A stretch of DNA of 27,273 nt from assembly GCA_965659685.1 (NCBI GenBank), contig CBFHXB010000022.1:1-27273 (forward strand), written 5' to 3'. Every line of letters begins with the position of its first letter. Position 1 is the stretch's first letter. Of the stretch, positions 1 to 8,500 are shown one piece after another. Below the pieces are notes generated by a model. It was not told the origin of the DNA and ran no database searches. It saw only the letters and a program-made list of their open reading frames with translations. This DNA comes from MGIIa-L3 sp11892u. GTDB lineage: Archaea; Thermoplasmatota; Poseidoniia; Poseidoniales; Poseidoniaceae. The position numbers and the translations under genes were made by a program.

Positions 1-2
1 CC

Positions 3-317
3 ATGGACGCACTTGAGATGTTGACCGCCGCGCGCAACGGAGACGATCCGTTCACCAAGGAGGAAGCGCCAGAGACGAAGCTGGAAATGGGTGACGCCAC
101 CACCTACCAAGGCGCCTTGATTGCCGCGCTTGACGACGAGGTCATCACCGAAGACGAGTGGGCGATGCTGAACCTCTTCCGTTCCTTGCTCGGCTTGCAG
201 CCCGAGGACCACGCCACCATCGAGGAAGCCATCCGAAGCATGGCCGACGAGGACGACAACGGAGAACGTCGCCTGGAGCGTTTGCAACAATACCTCGTGG
301 CCCACCCACTCGAGTGA
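3..317 (+). CDS. small TerB-like helical protein, possibly the C-terminal end of a longer protein
   Basis: An open frame of 104 codons begins at an ATG two bases from the window edge, so the true start may lie upstream and the protein may be longer. The product is acidic and predicted mostly helical, with no signal peptide or membrane span. The middle section (around DDEVITEDEWAMLNLFRSLL, residues 44-63) resembles the helical 'DG-x-ITEDE-x-x-ML' segment of TerB-like domains, where acidic residues near helix starts bind metal in some relatives. The resemblance is by motif only. It ends 43 bases before the next gene on the same strand, so the two could be co-transcribed. The biochemical role is unknown. 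That it is a real gene is likely from its codon use and the clean downstream spacing; the family assignment is weak. Confidence 0.55.
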   Translation: MDALEMLTAARNGDDPFTKEEAPETKLEMGDATTYQGALIAALDDEVITEDEWAMLNLFRSLLGLQPEDHATIEEAIRSMADEDDNGERRLERLQQYLVAHPLE

Positions 318-360
318 GCAACGGCGCCATCCTCAAGCATCAGGGCGTCAAGCCCCATGC

Positions 361-939
361 ATGGCCGCAGACGTGCTCGGTGGACCGATCGATGGGGCCA
401 TCTCCATCGACGACCATCGAGCCCTCCTCGCCATCACCATCGGTCCTCAGCAGGCGGACCTTTCCTTTGAACAGCGTTTGGCCCATGAACAAGGCTGGGA
501 CCTGGGTTTTGCCAAGCGTGCCGTCCAGGAATACCTCCGCTTTGCGTATTTGTGCGTGCACGCCGGTCCGTGCACGCCTTCGGTCGAGGTCGATCAGGTC
601 TGGCACCTGCATCTAACCTACAGCCGCGACTATTGGGGTCCGTTCACGCAGCGGCTCGGCCTGGACCTGCATCATGGCCCAACCCAAGGCGGTGAATCGG
701 AGGACACACGCTACGAGGCCCAGTACGCCTCAACATTGGCCGCGTATGCCACGGTCTTCGGTCGCGCACCACCGGCGGACCTCTGGCCGCCGGCCAAGGA
801 GCGCTTCGCGTCCTTTCCCCACCAGCGTTGGGTTGACCTGCGCAAGCACACGCTGACGCCACGCAGAACATTGGCCCTGTTCGGATGTGGCGTCTTTCTT
901 GGAGGGCTCATGCTTGGCTGGGTGTTGGCCTCATTCTGA
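361..939 (+). CDS. VDQVWHLHL-motif (glycine-rich-domain-protein-like) protein with C-terminal membrane anchor
   Basis: The 192-residue product carries the motif VDQVWHLHLTYSRDYW near residues 77-92 and LHHGPTQGG near residues 102-110. Both are recognisable from a widespread uncharacterised bacterial family related to the plant and fungal glycine-rich-domain (GRDP) proteins, where a W-H-x-H signature is conserved. The role of the family is not established; the paired histidines could bind metal, which is inference. A single hydrophobic segment at the C-terminus (about residues 172-190) follows basic residues, suggesting a tail-anchored protein with the motif domain in the cytoplasm. The start is the ATG at 361; no strong ribosome binding site is seen. 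It is followed 46 bases later by a TPM/YgcG-like gene. In bacteria this family is often found beside proteins with a Gly/Cys-rich tail, so the pair probably works together. Confidence 0.7.
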   Translation: MAADVLGGPIDGAISIDDHRALLAITIGPQQADLSFEQRLAHEQGWDLGFAKRAVQEYLRFAYLCVHAGPCTPSVEVDQVWHLHLTYSRDYWGPFTQRLGLDLHHGPTQGGESEDTRYEAQYASTLAAYATVFGRAPPADLWPPAKERFASFPHQRWVDLRKHTLTPRRTLALFGCGVFLGGLMLGWVLASF

Positions 940-985
940 CCATATTCGGAGAAACCGCTATTTTTCTCTCTTCGTTTCTGAGGTC

Positions 986-2569
986 ATGTTCGGCCGCGGT
1001 GCAGCCCTTTCGATGTTCGTGATGATGCTTTTCGTTCCGCTGACCGTGGGTGGGACGGCTGCAGCGGAAGAGGGGGGCGATCCACTCACCAATTTTCCAG
1101 TCGAGCCTGAGGGCGAGTGGTACGTCTACGACGTCGCGGACGTGATCGCAGACGAAACAGAAGCCGAATGGGACGCCGAGCTTCGGGCTGCCCACGAGGA
1201 AAGCGGACGCTTGGTGCGTTTGGTGGCCATCCCGAGCATGTGCGATTTCGACCAGCGTGTTGAACCAGGACACATGGATTTGATGTGCGAGATGCGTTGG
1301 ACGTTCGACGAGTGTTACGAGTGCGGCAATGCCGACTTTGCGTACGGCACCGACGATTCATACGCAGGCCGGATGTTCCGCGCCTACGGGATGGACGGTA
1401 CGGACGAGCCGAGCATGCTCATCGCCTTGTCCACGGAAGATCGACGGTTCAGGTATGTGATGCCCGACCACACCACGGCGGAACAGCGCTTTTCCGGTCA
1501 GCAATTTTCGATGCACAGTTGGCGCTTGAGCGACGCTGCGGACGGGTACGGTTCGTGGGAAGACGCGTTGGAGCCGCACGTCGGGTTTGGGCTGCTTGTT
1601 TCGGAAGGAAAAACGGTGCCCTACTCAGCCGTGGTGCAAACCGTCCTCATTGGCGGATTGGTTGTGGCCGTGTTGGGCATAATCCTGGTCTCGGTAAGCA
1701 CCACCAAAGCGAACATTTCAATCAAGCCGGCCAAAAACCGGCTTGCGTTGGGTGCCTACAGGGAAATGGCGGTGCTGATTCATGCGCGTATGACCCTCGA
1801 CGGAAACTTTGGCGCTATGGAGCGGTACCGTGGGCACATCGCAGCGATTGAGAAGCAAATGGCGAAGTACAGAGATGTGGTTCGAAGTGGCCTGAAGACG
1901 GGAGAGCTCATGATTCAACACGATGAGGCCATCGAGAAGTATGAGGAAGTGGAACTCCGGAAGGTGTTGGTGGAAATCGATGCCTGTTTCGAAGAGATGG
2001 GCCTTCACAGCAACCAAGGGCGGCAAGAGGTTGAGGCTTCTGTGGCCTTCACGCCTCTTGAATACGGTCAGGATGTTGAGCGGATCCACGTTGAACGCGA
2101 TGCCGTCATGTCGAGGTGGAAGGCACTCCGGGCTCCAGCGTGGGCGGGCTTTGCTTTGGCGGGGGTCTTCGTTGCTGCTTCCTTTGTGGAGCAAGGCCCA
2201 GCCTTTGGCTCGGTTTCAGCCTACCATTTCGCGCTTTACACAGGAAACGTATGGCCCCTGTTTGGCGGCCTGATTCCACTCTTCATCGGTTTGGTCACGG
2301 AGGGCCTTGCCGTTGGTGCGACCATGGTTGAAGATCTTCCAGAGCGGGGCACAACCACCGTTGACTTTGCCTCGCTGGGTTGGCCCATGTTCGGTGCGTC
2401 CGTGGCCTACGGGTACGGCGCCGAGCTGGTCGGTCACGACGAGCACGGCTCCCCCATCTTTGAGACGCACCGGGTGCACTCCGATTCGGGCTCTGGCAGC
2501 GATGGTGGCGGCGGCTGCGGTGGCGGTGGTTGCGGTGGCGGTGGTTGCGGTGGCGGCGGCGGTTTCTGA
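986..2569 (+). CDS. TPM/YgcG-like membrane protein with Gly/Cys-rich C-terminal tail
   Basis: I chose the ATG at 986 (527 residues) over an upstream ATG at 887, because GAGGT lies just before 986 and translation from there begins with a clear signal peptide (hydrophobic residues 9-22, then a small-residue cleavage region near TAAA, 24-27). Residues 46-165 match the TPM fold: VYDVADVIADETEAEWDAEL opens it and a LIALSTEDRRFRYVMPD strand-turn-strand closes it. Between them is an insertion with five cysteines (86-113) that may form disulfides. A membrane span at 215-237, a long helical cytoplasmic part, two further spans near 386-403 and 422-443, and a tail of GGGGC repeats (507-527) follow. YgcG-type proteins share the TPM-span-glycine-tail plan; TPM domains act as phosphatases or photosystem-repair factors in other lineages, but the substrate here is unknown. 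It probably partners the preceding VDQVWHLHL protein. Confidence 0.72.
   Translation: MFGRGAALSMFVMMLFVPLTVGGTAAAEEGGDPLTNFPVEPEGEWYVYDVADVIADETEAEWDAELRAAHEESGRLVRLVAIPSMCDFDQRVEPGHMDLMCEMRWTFDECYECGNADFAYGTDDSYAGRMFRAYGMDGTDEPSMLIALSTEDRRFRYVMPDHTTAEQRFSGQQFSMHSWRLSDAADGYGSWEDALEPHVGFGLLVSEGKTVPYSAVVQTVLIGGLVVAVLGIILVSVSTTKANISIKPAKNRLALGAYREMAVLIHARMTLDGNFGAMERYRGHIAAIEKQMAKYRDVVRSGLKTGELMIQHDEAIEKYEEVELRKVLVEIDACFEEMGLHSNQGRQEVEASVAFTPLEYGQDVERIHVERDAVMSRWKALRAPAWAGFALAGVFVAASFVEQGPAFGSVSAYHFALYTGNVWPLFGGLIPLFIGLVTEGLAVGATMVEDLPERGTTTVDFASLGWPMFGASVAYGYGAELVGHDEHGSPIFETHRVHSDSGSGSDGGGGCGGGGCGGGGCGGGGGF
2504..2563 (+). repeat. 15-bp tandem repeat encoding the GGGGC tail
   Basis: Four tandem copies of a 15-base unit (consensus GGTGGCGGYGGYTGC) run in frame to within two codons of the stop; the last copy has lost the TGC cysteine codon. 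Each complete unit encodes Gly-Gly-Gly-Gly-Cys. The second and third copies are identical, which points to recent slippage or duplication. Copy number is likely to vary between relatives. Confidence 0.85.
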
Positions 2570-2622
2570 GGCCCATTCGCATCATGCAGTCGTCATGTCT
2601 GACGTGCAGGCTGGGGCAACGG

Positions 2623-2664
2623 TTAGAAACGGTCTGAGGGTCGCTTGACGCAACCTGAAGGTGA
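2623..2664 (+). promoter_or_regulatory. possible promoter and ribosome binding site for glutamate dehydrogenase
   Basis: A short A/T-rich stretch (TTAGAAA, 2623-2629) in an otherwise GC-rich gap could be a TATA element. Transcription would then start near 2652, leaving a short leader. AAGGTGA at 2658-2664 is a good Shine-Dalgarno match four bases before the ATG at 2669, and it decides that start over the upstream in-frame TTG at 2645. The ribosome binding site is well supported; the TATA call is weak. Confidence 0.45.
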
Positions 2665-2668
2665 CCCA

Positions 2669-4021
2669 ATGAGCATCGTCCACGACGTCTTCGAATCCGT
2701 GAAGCAACGCGACCCAGACCAACCGGAATTCCACCAAGCGGTCTGGGAAGTTCTGGAAAGCCTCGAGCCCGTGCTCGAAAAGCACCCTCACTATGGCGAC
2801 GTGGTCAAGCGCATCGCTGAGCCGGAGCGCATGATCCAATTCCGCGTGTCTTGGGTGGACGACAACGGTGACCTTCAGGTCAACCGGGGCTACCGCATCC
2901 AGTTCAACGGTGCCATTGGCCCTTACAAGGGCGGTCTGCGTTTCCACCCCTCGGTGAACGCTTCGATCCTCAAGTTCCTCGCCTTTGAGCAGATTTTCAA
3001 GAACAGCCTGACCGGCCTCGCGATGGGCGGTGGGAAGGGCGGTTCGGACTTCAACCCGAAGGGCAAGTCCGACGCCGAGGTCATGCGCTTCTGCCAGGCC
3101 TTCATGATGGAACTCTGGCGCCACATCGGCCACAACCTCGACGTGCCCGCCGGCGACATCGGCGTTGGCGGTCGTGAAATTGGCTACATGTTCGGCATGT
3201 ACCGCAAGCTCCGCAACGACTTCGAGGCCGGTGTCCTGACCGGCAAGGGCCTCGATTACGGTGGCTCCCTGATCCGCCCCGAAGCCACCGGCTACGGCTG
3301 CGTGTACTTTGCCCGAGAAATGCTCGCGACCAAGGGCAAGTCCTTCGAAGGCGCGACCGTGGCCATCTCAGGCTCCGGGAACGTCGCACAATTCGCCGCG
3401 GAAAAGGTCCTCGACCTTGGCGGCAAGCCCGTGACCATGTCCGACTCCAGCGGCTGGATTCACGTGCCTGGCGGCATCGACCGTGCCATGCTCGCTGAGA
3501 TCATGGACCTGAAGAACAACCGCCGCGGCCGCATCTCCGAGATGGCCAACCACGACGGTGTCACCTACACCGCGTCTCAGCCTGAACCTTCCCTCAACGG
3601 CCTGTGGGGCGTCAACGTGGACGTCGCTCTTCCATGCGCCACGCAGAATGAACTCAACGGTGAGGAAGCCGCGATGTTGGTGTCCAACAGCGTCATCGCC
3701 GTTGCAGAGGGCGCCAACATGCCCTGCACCCCAGAAGCCGTGACCGCCTTCCAGAACGCCGATGTGCTCTTCGCACCTGGCAAGGCCAGCAACGCCGGTG
3801 GCGTGGCGACCTCCGGCCTGGAAATGTCCCAAAACTCGCTCCGCTTGTCATGGACCCGCGAAGAAGTCGACGAGCGTCTTGAGAAGATCATGATCGGCAT
3901 CCACGAAAACGCCGCTGCCGCCGCCAAAGAATACGGCCGTGAAGGCGATTACGTGTTCGGTGCGAACGTGGCCGGCTTCCGCAAGGTGGCCGACGCGATG
4001 ATCGCCCAGGGCATCGTGTGA
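2669..4021 (+). CDS. gdhA: NADP-type glutamate dehydrogenase
   Basis: This 450-residue enzyme interconverts 2-oxoglutarate plus ammonium and glutamate, in the cytoplasm, and is expected to serve ammonium assimilation. The glutamate-binding signature runs GGLRFHPSVNASILKFL (88-104) and the active-site lysine loop GGGKGGSDF (120-128). The catalytic aspartate lies in PAGDIGVGGREIGYMFG (160-176). The dinucleotide-binding loop is GSGNVA (235-240), followed by a SDSSG strand end (258-262) without the acidic residue typical of NAD-specific forms, which favours NADP. The length and these motifs match the Escherichia coli GdhA class (447 residues) rather than the shorter archaeal type, so the gene may have been acquired from bacteria. 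It starts at the ATG with AAGGTGA four bases upstream. The LysE-type exporter follows 106 bases downstream. Confidence 0.97.
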   Translation: MSIVHDVFESVKQRDPDQPEFHQAVWEVLESLEPVLEKHPHYGDVVKRIAEPERMIQFRVSWVDDNGDLQVNRGYRIQFNGAIGPYKGGLRFHPSVNASILKFLAFEQIFKNSLTGLAMGGGKGGSDFNPKGKSDAEVMRFCQAFMMELWRHIGHNLDVPAGDIGVGGREIGYMFGMYRKLRNDFEAGVLTGKGLDYGGSLIRPEATGYGCVYFAREMLATKGKSFEGATVAISGSGNVAQFAAEKVLDLGGKPVTMSDSSGWIHVPGGIDRAMLAEIMDLKNNRRGRISEMANHDGVTYTASQPEPSLNGLWGVNVDVALPCATQNELNGEEAAMLVSNSVIAVAEGANMPCTPEAVTAFQNADVLFAPGKASNAGGVATSGLEMSQNSLRLSWTREEVDERLEKIMIGIHENAAAAAKEYGREGDYVFGANVAGFRKVADAMIAQGIV

Positions 4022-4044
4022 CCCCACCTGCCCTTCCGTTCCAC

Positions 4045-4060
4045 ACCCTTCCGATAGGGT
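4045..4060. promoter_or_regulatory. imperfect inverted repeat upstream of the exporter gene
   Basis: ACCCTTCCGATAGGGT is an inverted repeat with ACCCT/AGGGT arms. It contains GATAGGGTG (4053-4061), the same nine bases as the right arm of the perfect palindrome at 5454-5469. It lies 24 bases after the gdhA stop and 67 bases before the exporter start. It could be a second, weaker binding site for the same regulator or a small hairpin at the gdhA 3' end; no T-run follows, which argues against a simple terminator. Confidence 0.3.
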
Positions 4061-4127
4061 GCCCCGTCGGTTCTGAATTGACCCGTGTTGGAGGAAGCCT
4101 GAGAAGCAAGGTCTTGCAAGCCGAGCC

Positions 4128-4778
4128 ATGGTCGAGACCGAGGCGCTCCTCACCGTCCTGACCGTCTTGGCCATCGGCTTGGTGACGCCCGGTCCAAACA
4201 ACATCACGTGCGTCGTGCACGCCGGCGTGCACGGAGCCCGTGCCAACGTCGTGCTCATCGCTGGTATGCTGGTCGGTTTCCTGACCGTCCACCTCGTCAG
4301 CGGCTTCTTGGTGGAAGAGGTCAGCCCTGAAGGTCTCCTGTGGACGGTGTTGCATTGGTTTGGTTTGCTCTTCTTAGGGCTGATTGCGTTGCGGTTGTTG
4401 ACGCTTCGCCCCTCGTCCATTCGTCAAGCCATGGACACCGAGGGCTTCCAGTCGCTGCTGAAAGTTCGAGATGGCAGCATCCCTCGCCTTGGCTTTCGCA
4501 CAGGCGTGTTGATGCAGTTTGTGAACGGCAAGGAATGGGCCTTGGTGATCACCATCATGCGCTTTTCACTGGAAGGTTTTGGCGGTGGCCTGCTAGGGAT
4601 TTTGCTCATTGCGTCCCTGACCTGCACCGGAGGTGTCGCTGCCATGGCTTTGTGGAGCCTCGGTGGAGGTCGCCTGACGGAGGTGTTGAGGGATGACGTC
4701 CGAGGACGTCGTGTTCTCGTCGCGCTCGGGGTGTTGGTGATGGTGCTGTTGACGGCCCTGGTGGCTCGAGGGCCTTGA
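4128..4778 (+). CDS. LysE/RhtB family amino-acid exporter
   Basis: The 216-residue protein is an inner-membrane transporter of the LysE/RhtB superfamily, which exports amino acids such as lysine, threonine or homoserine by proton exchange. The diagnostic TPGPNN motif is at residues 20-25 at the end of the first membrane helix. Further hydrophobic segments fall near 41-61, 72-92, about 149-172 and 196-213, giving the usual five or six helices. The length is typical of the family (about 200-215). The start is the first ATG in frame; no in-frame alternative exists upstream, although a GGAGG at 4090-4094 lies too far away to serve it well. The substrate cannot be told from the sequence. Its place behind glutamate dehydrogenase fits nitrogen or amino-acid overflow control. 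It converges with the regulator gene, with only eight bases between the stops. Confidence 0.88.
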   Translation: MVETEALLTVLTVLAIGLVTPGPNNITCVVHAGVHGARANVVLIAGMLVGFLTVHLVSGFLVEEVSPEGLLWTVLHWFGLLFLGLIALRLLTLRPSSIRQAMDTEGFQSLLKVRDGSIPRLGFRTGVLMQFVNGKEWALVITIMRFSLEGFGGGLLGILLIASLTCTGGVAAMALWSLGGGRLTEVLRDDVRGRRVLVALGVLVMVLLTALVARGP

Positions 4779-4786
4779 ACAGAAGG

Positions 4787-5443
4787 TCACTTTCTCCGGT
4801 TGATGTAGAACTCAATGAGGTCACGCTCAGCCCGCTGAAGGTGTTCGGCCACGGTGGCTTGTCGAATGTTCAGCCGTTCTGCAAGTTCTCGTTGCGAGCA
4901 CCGACGAGGTGTGTCGTAGTAGCCCATCGAGTACGCGGTGTCCACCACCTCTTTTCGGCGATTCGACATGTTCGGGCCTCCGCCCGCAGCTCCGGGGTGC
5001 GTGGGTGAGATGCGCATATTGAGTGCCCCCGGTACGAGCTCAGAGAGCGCTTTCCTGTACGTCCTGACTCCGGTCGGTGTTCCTGAAATGGTGATTCGAA
5101 ATCCATCAACTCGATTCAACCATGTCGGACGAGAGAGCCAACATCCGGTGGTGGTGGTGAACAGCCGCATGATGGGGCCGGTGGTGTGAATGGTGGCGAT
5201 GCTGCTGCTCCCGTACGACTCGTGAACATGGTGAACCGTAATCGCGGATTCTGGTGGGATGTCATCGATGGTTTTCCCATCCATGAACTTGATCTCAACC
5301 AAGAGATCCATGCCCTCGTCATGGCTACCAAAACTCGCCAACACTTCGACGTGTTCGGCCGTTTCCATCAAAATCAAACCGGGCAATTCTGCTCCTTGTT
5401 TTGAGTCCATCATGACGCTGATGTGACGCAATGGGACCGACAT
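4787..5443 (-). CDS. Bat-type (HTH_10) archaeal transcriptional regulator
   Basis: The 218-residue product ends in a helix-turn-helix of the bacterio-opsin-activator type (HTH_10): residues 162-213 include GYYDTPRRCSQRELAERLNI and a recognition helix around RQATVAEHLQRAE. This family is largely archaeal and sits mostly in haloarchaea and Thermoplasmata relatives. The N-terminal 150 residues form an alpha/beta region without a recognisable ligand domain; GFRITISGTPTGVRTYRKAL (114-133) resembles the strand-helix unit that precedes the HTH in other Bat proteins. The ATG at 5443 is favoured by GGAG (5451-5448) four bases upstream; Met11 or Met12 is the alternative. The gene is divergent from the giant surface-protein gene. 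A perfect palindrome begins ten bases upstream of its start, which suggests autoregulation and control of the neighbouring operon. Confidence 0.88.
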   Translation of the reverse strand: MSVPLRHISVMMDSKQGAELPGLILMETAEHVEVLASFGSHDEGMDLLVEIKFMDGKTIDDIPPESAITVHHVHESYGSSSIATIHTTGPIMRLFTTTTGCWLSRPTWLNRVDGFRITISGTPTGVRTYRKALSELVPGALNMRISPTHPGAAGGGPNMSNRRKEVVDTAYSMGYYDTPRRCSQRELAERLNIRQATVAEHLQRAERDLIEFYINRRK

Positions 5444-5453
5444 GCATCTCCGC

Positions 5454-5469
5454 CCCTATCATGATAGGG
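5454..5469. promoter_or_regulatory. perfect 16-bp palindrome, likely operator in the divergent promoter
   Basis: CCCTATCATGATAGGG is identical to its reverse complement and lies in the 63-base gap between the Bat-type regulator (start 5443, minus) and the giant surface-protein gene (start 5507, plus). Its A/T-rich centre (TATCATGATA) could itself serve as the TATA element of the rightward promoter, placing the transcript start near 5488. An AGATAA on the minus strand (5497-5492) could serve the leftward one. A dimeric regulator bound here could block or activate both promoters. The palindrome is certain; its function is inferred. Confidence 0.65.
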
Positions 5470-5506
5470 TGAAATCCTCAAGGGTTTGAACCTTATCTGT
5501 TGCGAT

Positions 5507-8500
5507 ATGGTGAGCGTAGCTTCTGATTTTACATCCCGCCGGGCCATGCTGCTCGTCGCGTTGATGGTCCTCATGGGTCAAGCAGGTTACTTCCAATCCG
5601 AATACTGGAAGAACGACGAAGCATCGACGCCCGTCGAGCCCCTTGCGACGGCCACGGACGGCCCGATGGCCACCTTTTCGACGGATGTGTTCCCAAGCCT
5701 TGATGCAGACATTCGCGCAGGTGACCTCACCGACTGGACCTTTTGGGAGGATGAAAACGGAGCCGAGGGCTTCGGTCCATGGGACACGAGCGTGAAATAC
5801 AACCAGTATGGATACTCGTACAACAGCCAACACATGCTGAGCACTTTTGACGTGGACACCGCGAGCAGCCTCACGTTCACAAACCGTTTGCAGACGAGTC
5901 AGGCGACCTTCGCGACGTCGACGGCCAACCTGAGCCTTGACCTGCCGTTTGCCGTTCACCTCACCTTCGGATACGTGACGCAGAATCAAAACTGGAACGC
6001 GTCCGAACTTCACATTGACGTGCTTCAGTCCGGTTCGGTGGTGACCTCCACAAGCATCGACCACAGCGGTGTGTCGTACACCAACATCCGAGAGGGCACG
6101 TTCAGCCTTCTCGTGCCTGCGGGCGTGAGCACGGTGTCCCTCAGCCTGGACGTGAGCAAAGCATCCGGGTCCTCCAATGCAGGCGGCTTTTGGCTGCTGC
6201 ACGAGTTCGCGGTCACGGCTCCCAACGCCTCCACCGTCATGTCGCTTGGTAGCGATCATGCGTGCGTCCTGGCCTCGGACGGCGACGCCAAGTGCTGGGG
6301 TGCCAACAACGTCGGGCAACTCGGCCAAGGCCACATCGAGAACATGGGCGATGAGGTCGCAGAGATGGGCCAGGACTTGCCCTACGTCCTGTTCCGTGAG
6401 AACACCTCGGCTTACGCCGTCTCAGCGGGTGGCGAGCACACCTGTTACCTCGTGACCACGCCCACCGCCGAAGGCATGCCGCTGTGCTTGGGCCGCGTGA
6501 ACCTGCTTGGGTACGGCTGGAGCGACGACGGGGCCATCGGTGACGCCTACCAAGAAGACGCCTCTCAGATGCCGGATTGGCCCTTGCCAACCGGCCGTCA
6601 TGTGGACCAGATCGAGGCCGGTTGGAACCACACCTGCGCGCTGTTTGACGACGGAAGCATGGGCTGCTGGGGCGACAACACCCACGGTCAACTCGGGACG
6701 GGCAACACTTCCTTCATCGGTGACGCCGCGGACGAAGTCGGCGACGGCCTTGCGCTGGTCGACCTGCCCGCGGACACCACCGTGGCCTCAATGGCGCTGG
6801 GCTGGGACCACACCTGTGTTTTGTACAGCACCGGCGACGTCGCCTGCTGGGGCAACAACGCCCACGGGCAGTTGGGCATCGGGTCCACCACGACCGTCGG
6901 TGACGGCGCCGGTGAGATGGGGAGCAACCTCGTCAACATCAGCCTCCCCTCTGGGGTGAACGCCACCTCCATCACCGCGGGCGACGGCTTCACCTGCGCG
7001 GTGTTCAGCGACGAATCCATCCGCTGTTGGGGCCGCAACGACGTCGGGCAACTGGGCCAAGGCAACACGGCCACCTACGGTGACAACGGCGGCGAGACCG
7101 TCGGTGGACTGTCCGCAATCAGCCTTGGCAGCACCTACGCCTCGGGCACGAAGATCCTCGACGCAGGGCGCGACCACGTGTGCACGGTCATCGAGACCAG
7201 CAGCACCGCGGGCGCCATCAAGTGTTGGGGCGGCAACGACGACGGCCAACTCGGCGTGGGCGACGCGGGCAGCGACAAGCACCGCGGCGACCAAGCGGGC
7301 GAGATGGGGTCCAACCTCGAAACCCTGGGTACGACCCCAGCCGTGACCGGTCTGGACGTCGGCGGCCTGATGCGCTTCGAGGTGGGTGACCGCTTCGCGT
7401 GCCTGATGCGGCTGAGCGACAGCACCGACACCGACCCGCAGGTCCAGTGTTGGGGCGCTTCTTCTCAAGGCCGCCTTGGGTACGGCAACACCGAAACCCT
7501 GGGTGATTCCTCCACCGATTCGATTCCGAGCGATGATGTGCAATTGAAACTCAACGAGGCCTACGCGTACGCCAGTTGCCTCGGCACGAACCTGCCCGAT
7601 CAAGTTGAGGTGGACACCGCGGACGCTGCACGTCACGTGAAGATCCTCACCGACGACGACGCGTGCCCTGTCATCGTCTACACCGATGACGATGCCTCGA
7701 CCGTGCTCATGGCCGTGTACCACAACAACCGTTGGGTCGAAGAGACCGTGTTCGAAACGTCGCAAGAAGTGGTTGACCTCGATGCCGGCATCGGGCCCGA
7801 CGGGCGCTTTCACGTCGCATGGACGCAAACCCCTACATCGGGTGCGAACACCGTGCATCACGCCTTCAAGAGCATGGGGCAATGGTCTCCCACCGACTAT
7901 ACTTCACAGGTCCTTTGGGCCGATGAAGTGGGCATGTTGCTCTATCCAGACGGGGACATTGAACTCGTTCTCATTCAAGGCACAACCAATGTCATTCGTT
8001 CGATGATTTCGACCGACGGCGGCGAAAACTGGGGCCTTGAAATCAGCCGTAACTACGGCAGCACCGCGGCGTGGAGCGACCTCAACGTGGCCCTCGACGG
8101 CGACGGTGTTGCCTACGCGTCCTACAACGTGGACGGAACGCTGCGCGTCATCAGCCGGCCTGCCGGTGGCGATGGCGTTGGCGCGGACGATTGGACGGCC
8201 CACGTGGACGTGCGAAGTGACCTTTCCGACGACGGTGACGTGGAACGCCAGAGCCTGGTCAGCAGCGTCGGCTCGCTTGGCGGCATGCTTTCCGTGTCCT
8301 TGACGAACGCCTCGGCGTTGGCTTACGCCAACAACAAGGTCGCCACGGGCAACGCACAATCGTGTGGCATTCTTGCCAACGGTTCCCTCATGTGTTGGGG
8401 AGGAGGAGACAACTGGGGTGCCCAGGGCAACGGCCTTGCGAGCAATTCCAACCTTCAAAGCCCAAGTTGGGTGGATCTTGGAGCCGGACTGACCGCTGAG

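Noticed and set aside
887..985. Upstream ATG extension of the TPM-like gene
   Set aside because: The added residues overlap the previous gene and precede a good signal peptide; the ATG at 986 has its own GAGGT.
4045..4060. Rho-independent-type terminator after glutamate dehydrogenase
   Set aside because: The arms are only five bases long and no T-run follows, so a terminator is less likely than a protein-binding site; neither is proven.
5486..5506. TTG start for the giant protein
   Set aside because: No ribosome binding site at a useful distance; the ATG at 5507 already gives a normal N-terminus before the hydrophobic segment.
5459..6334. Antisense frame of about 291 codons overlapping the divergent promoter
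   Set aside because: It would overlap the palindrome and the N-terminal coding region of the giant gene, and shows no protein family features.
6788..7882. Antisense open frame of about 364 codons opposite RCC1 block A
   Set aside because: Same reason: a repeat-driven shadow, with Val/Ala/Arg/His bias and no recognisable motif.
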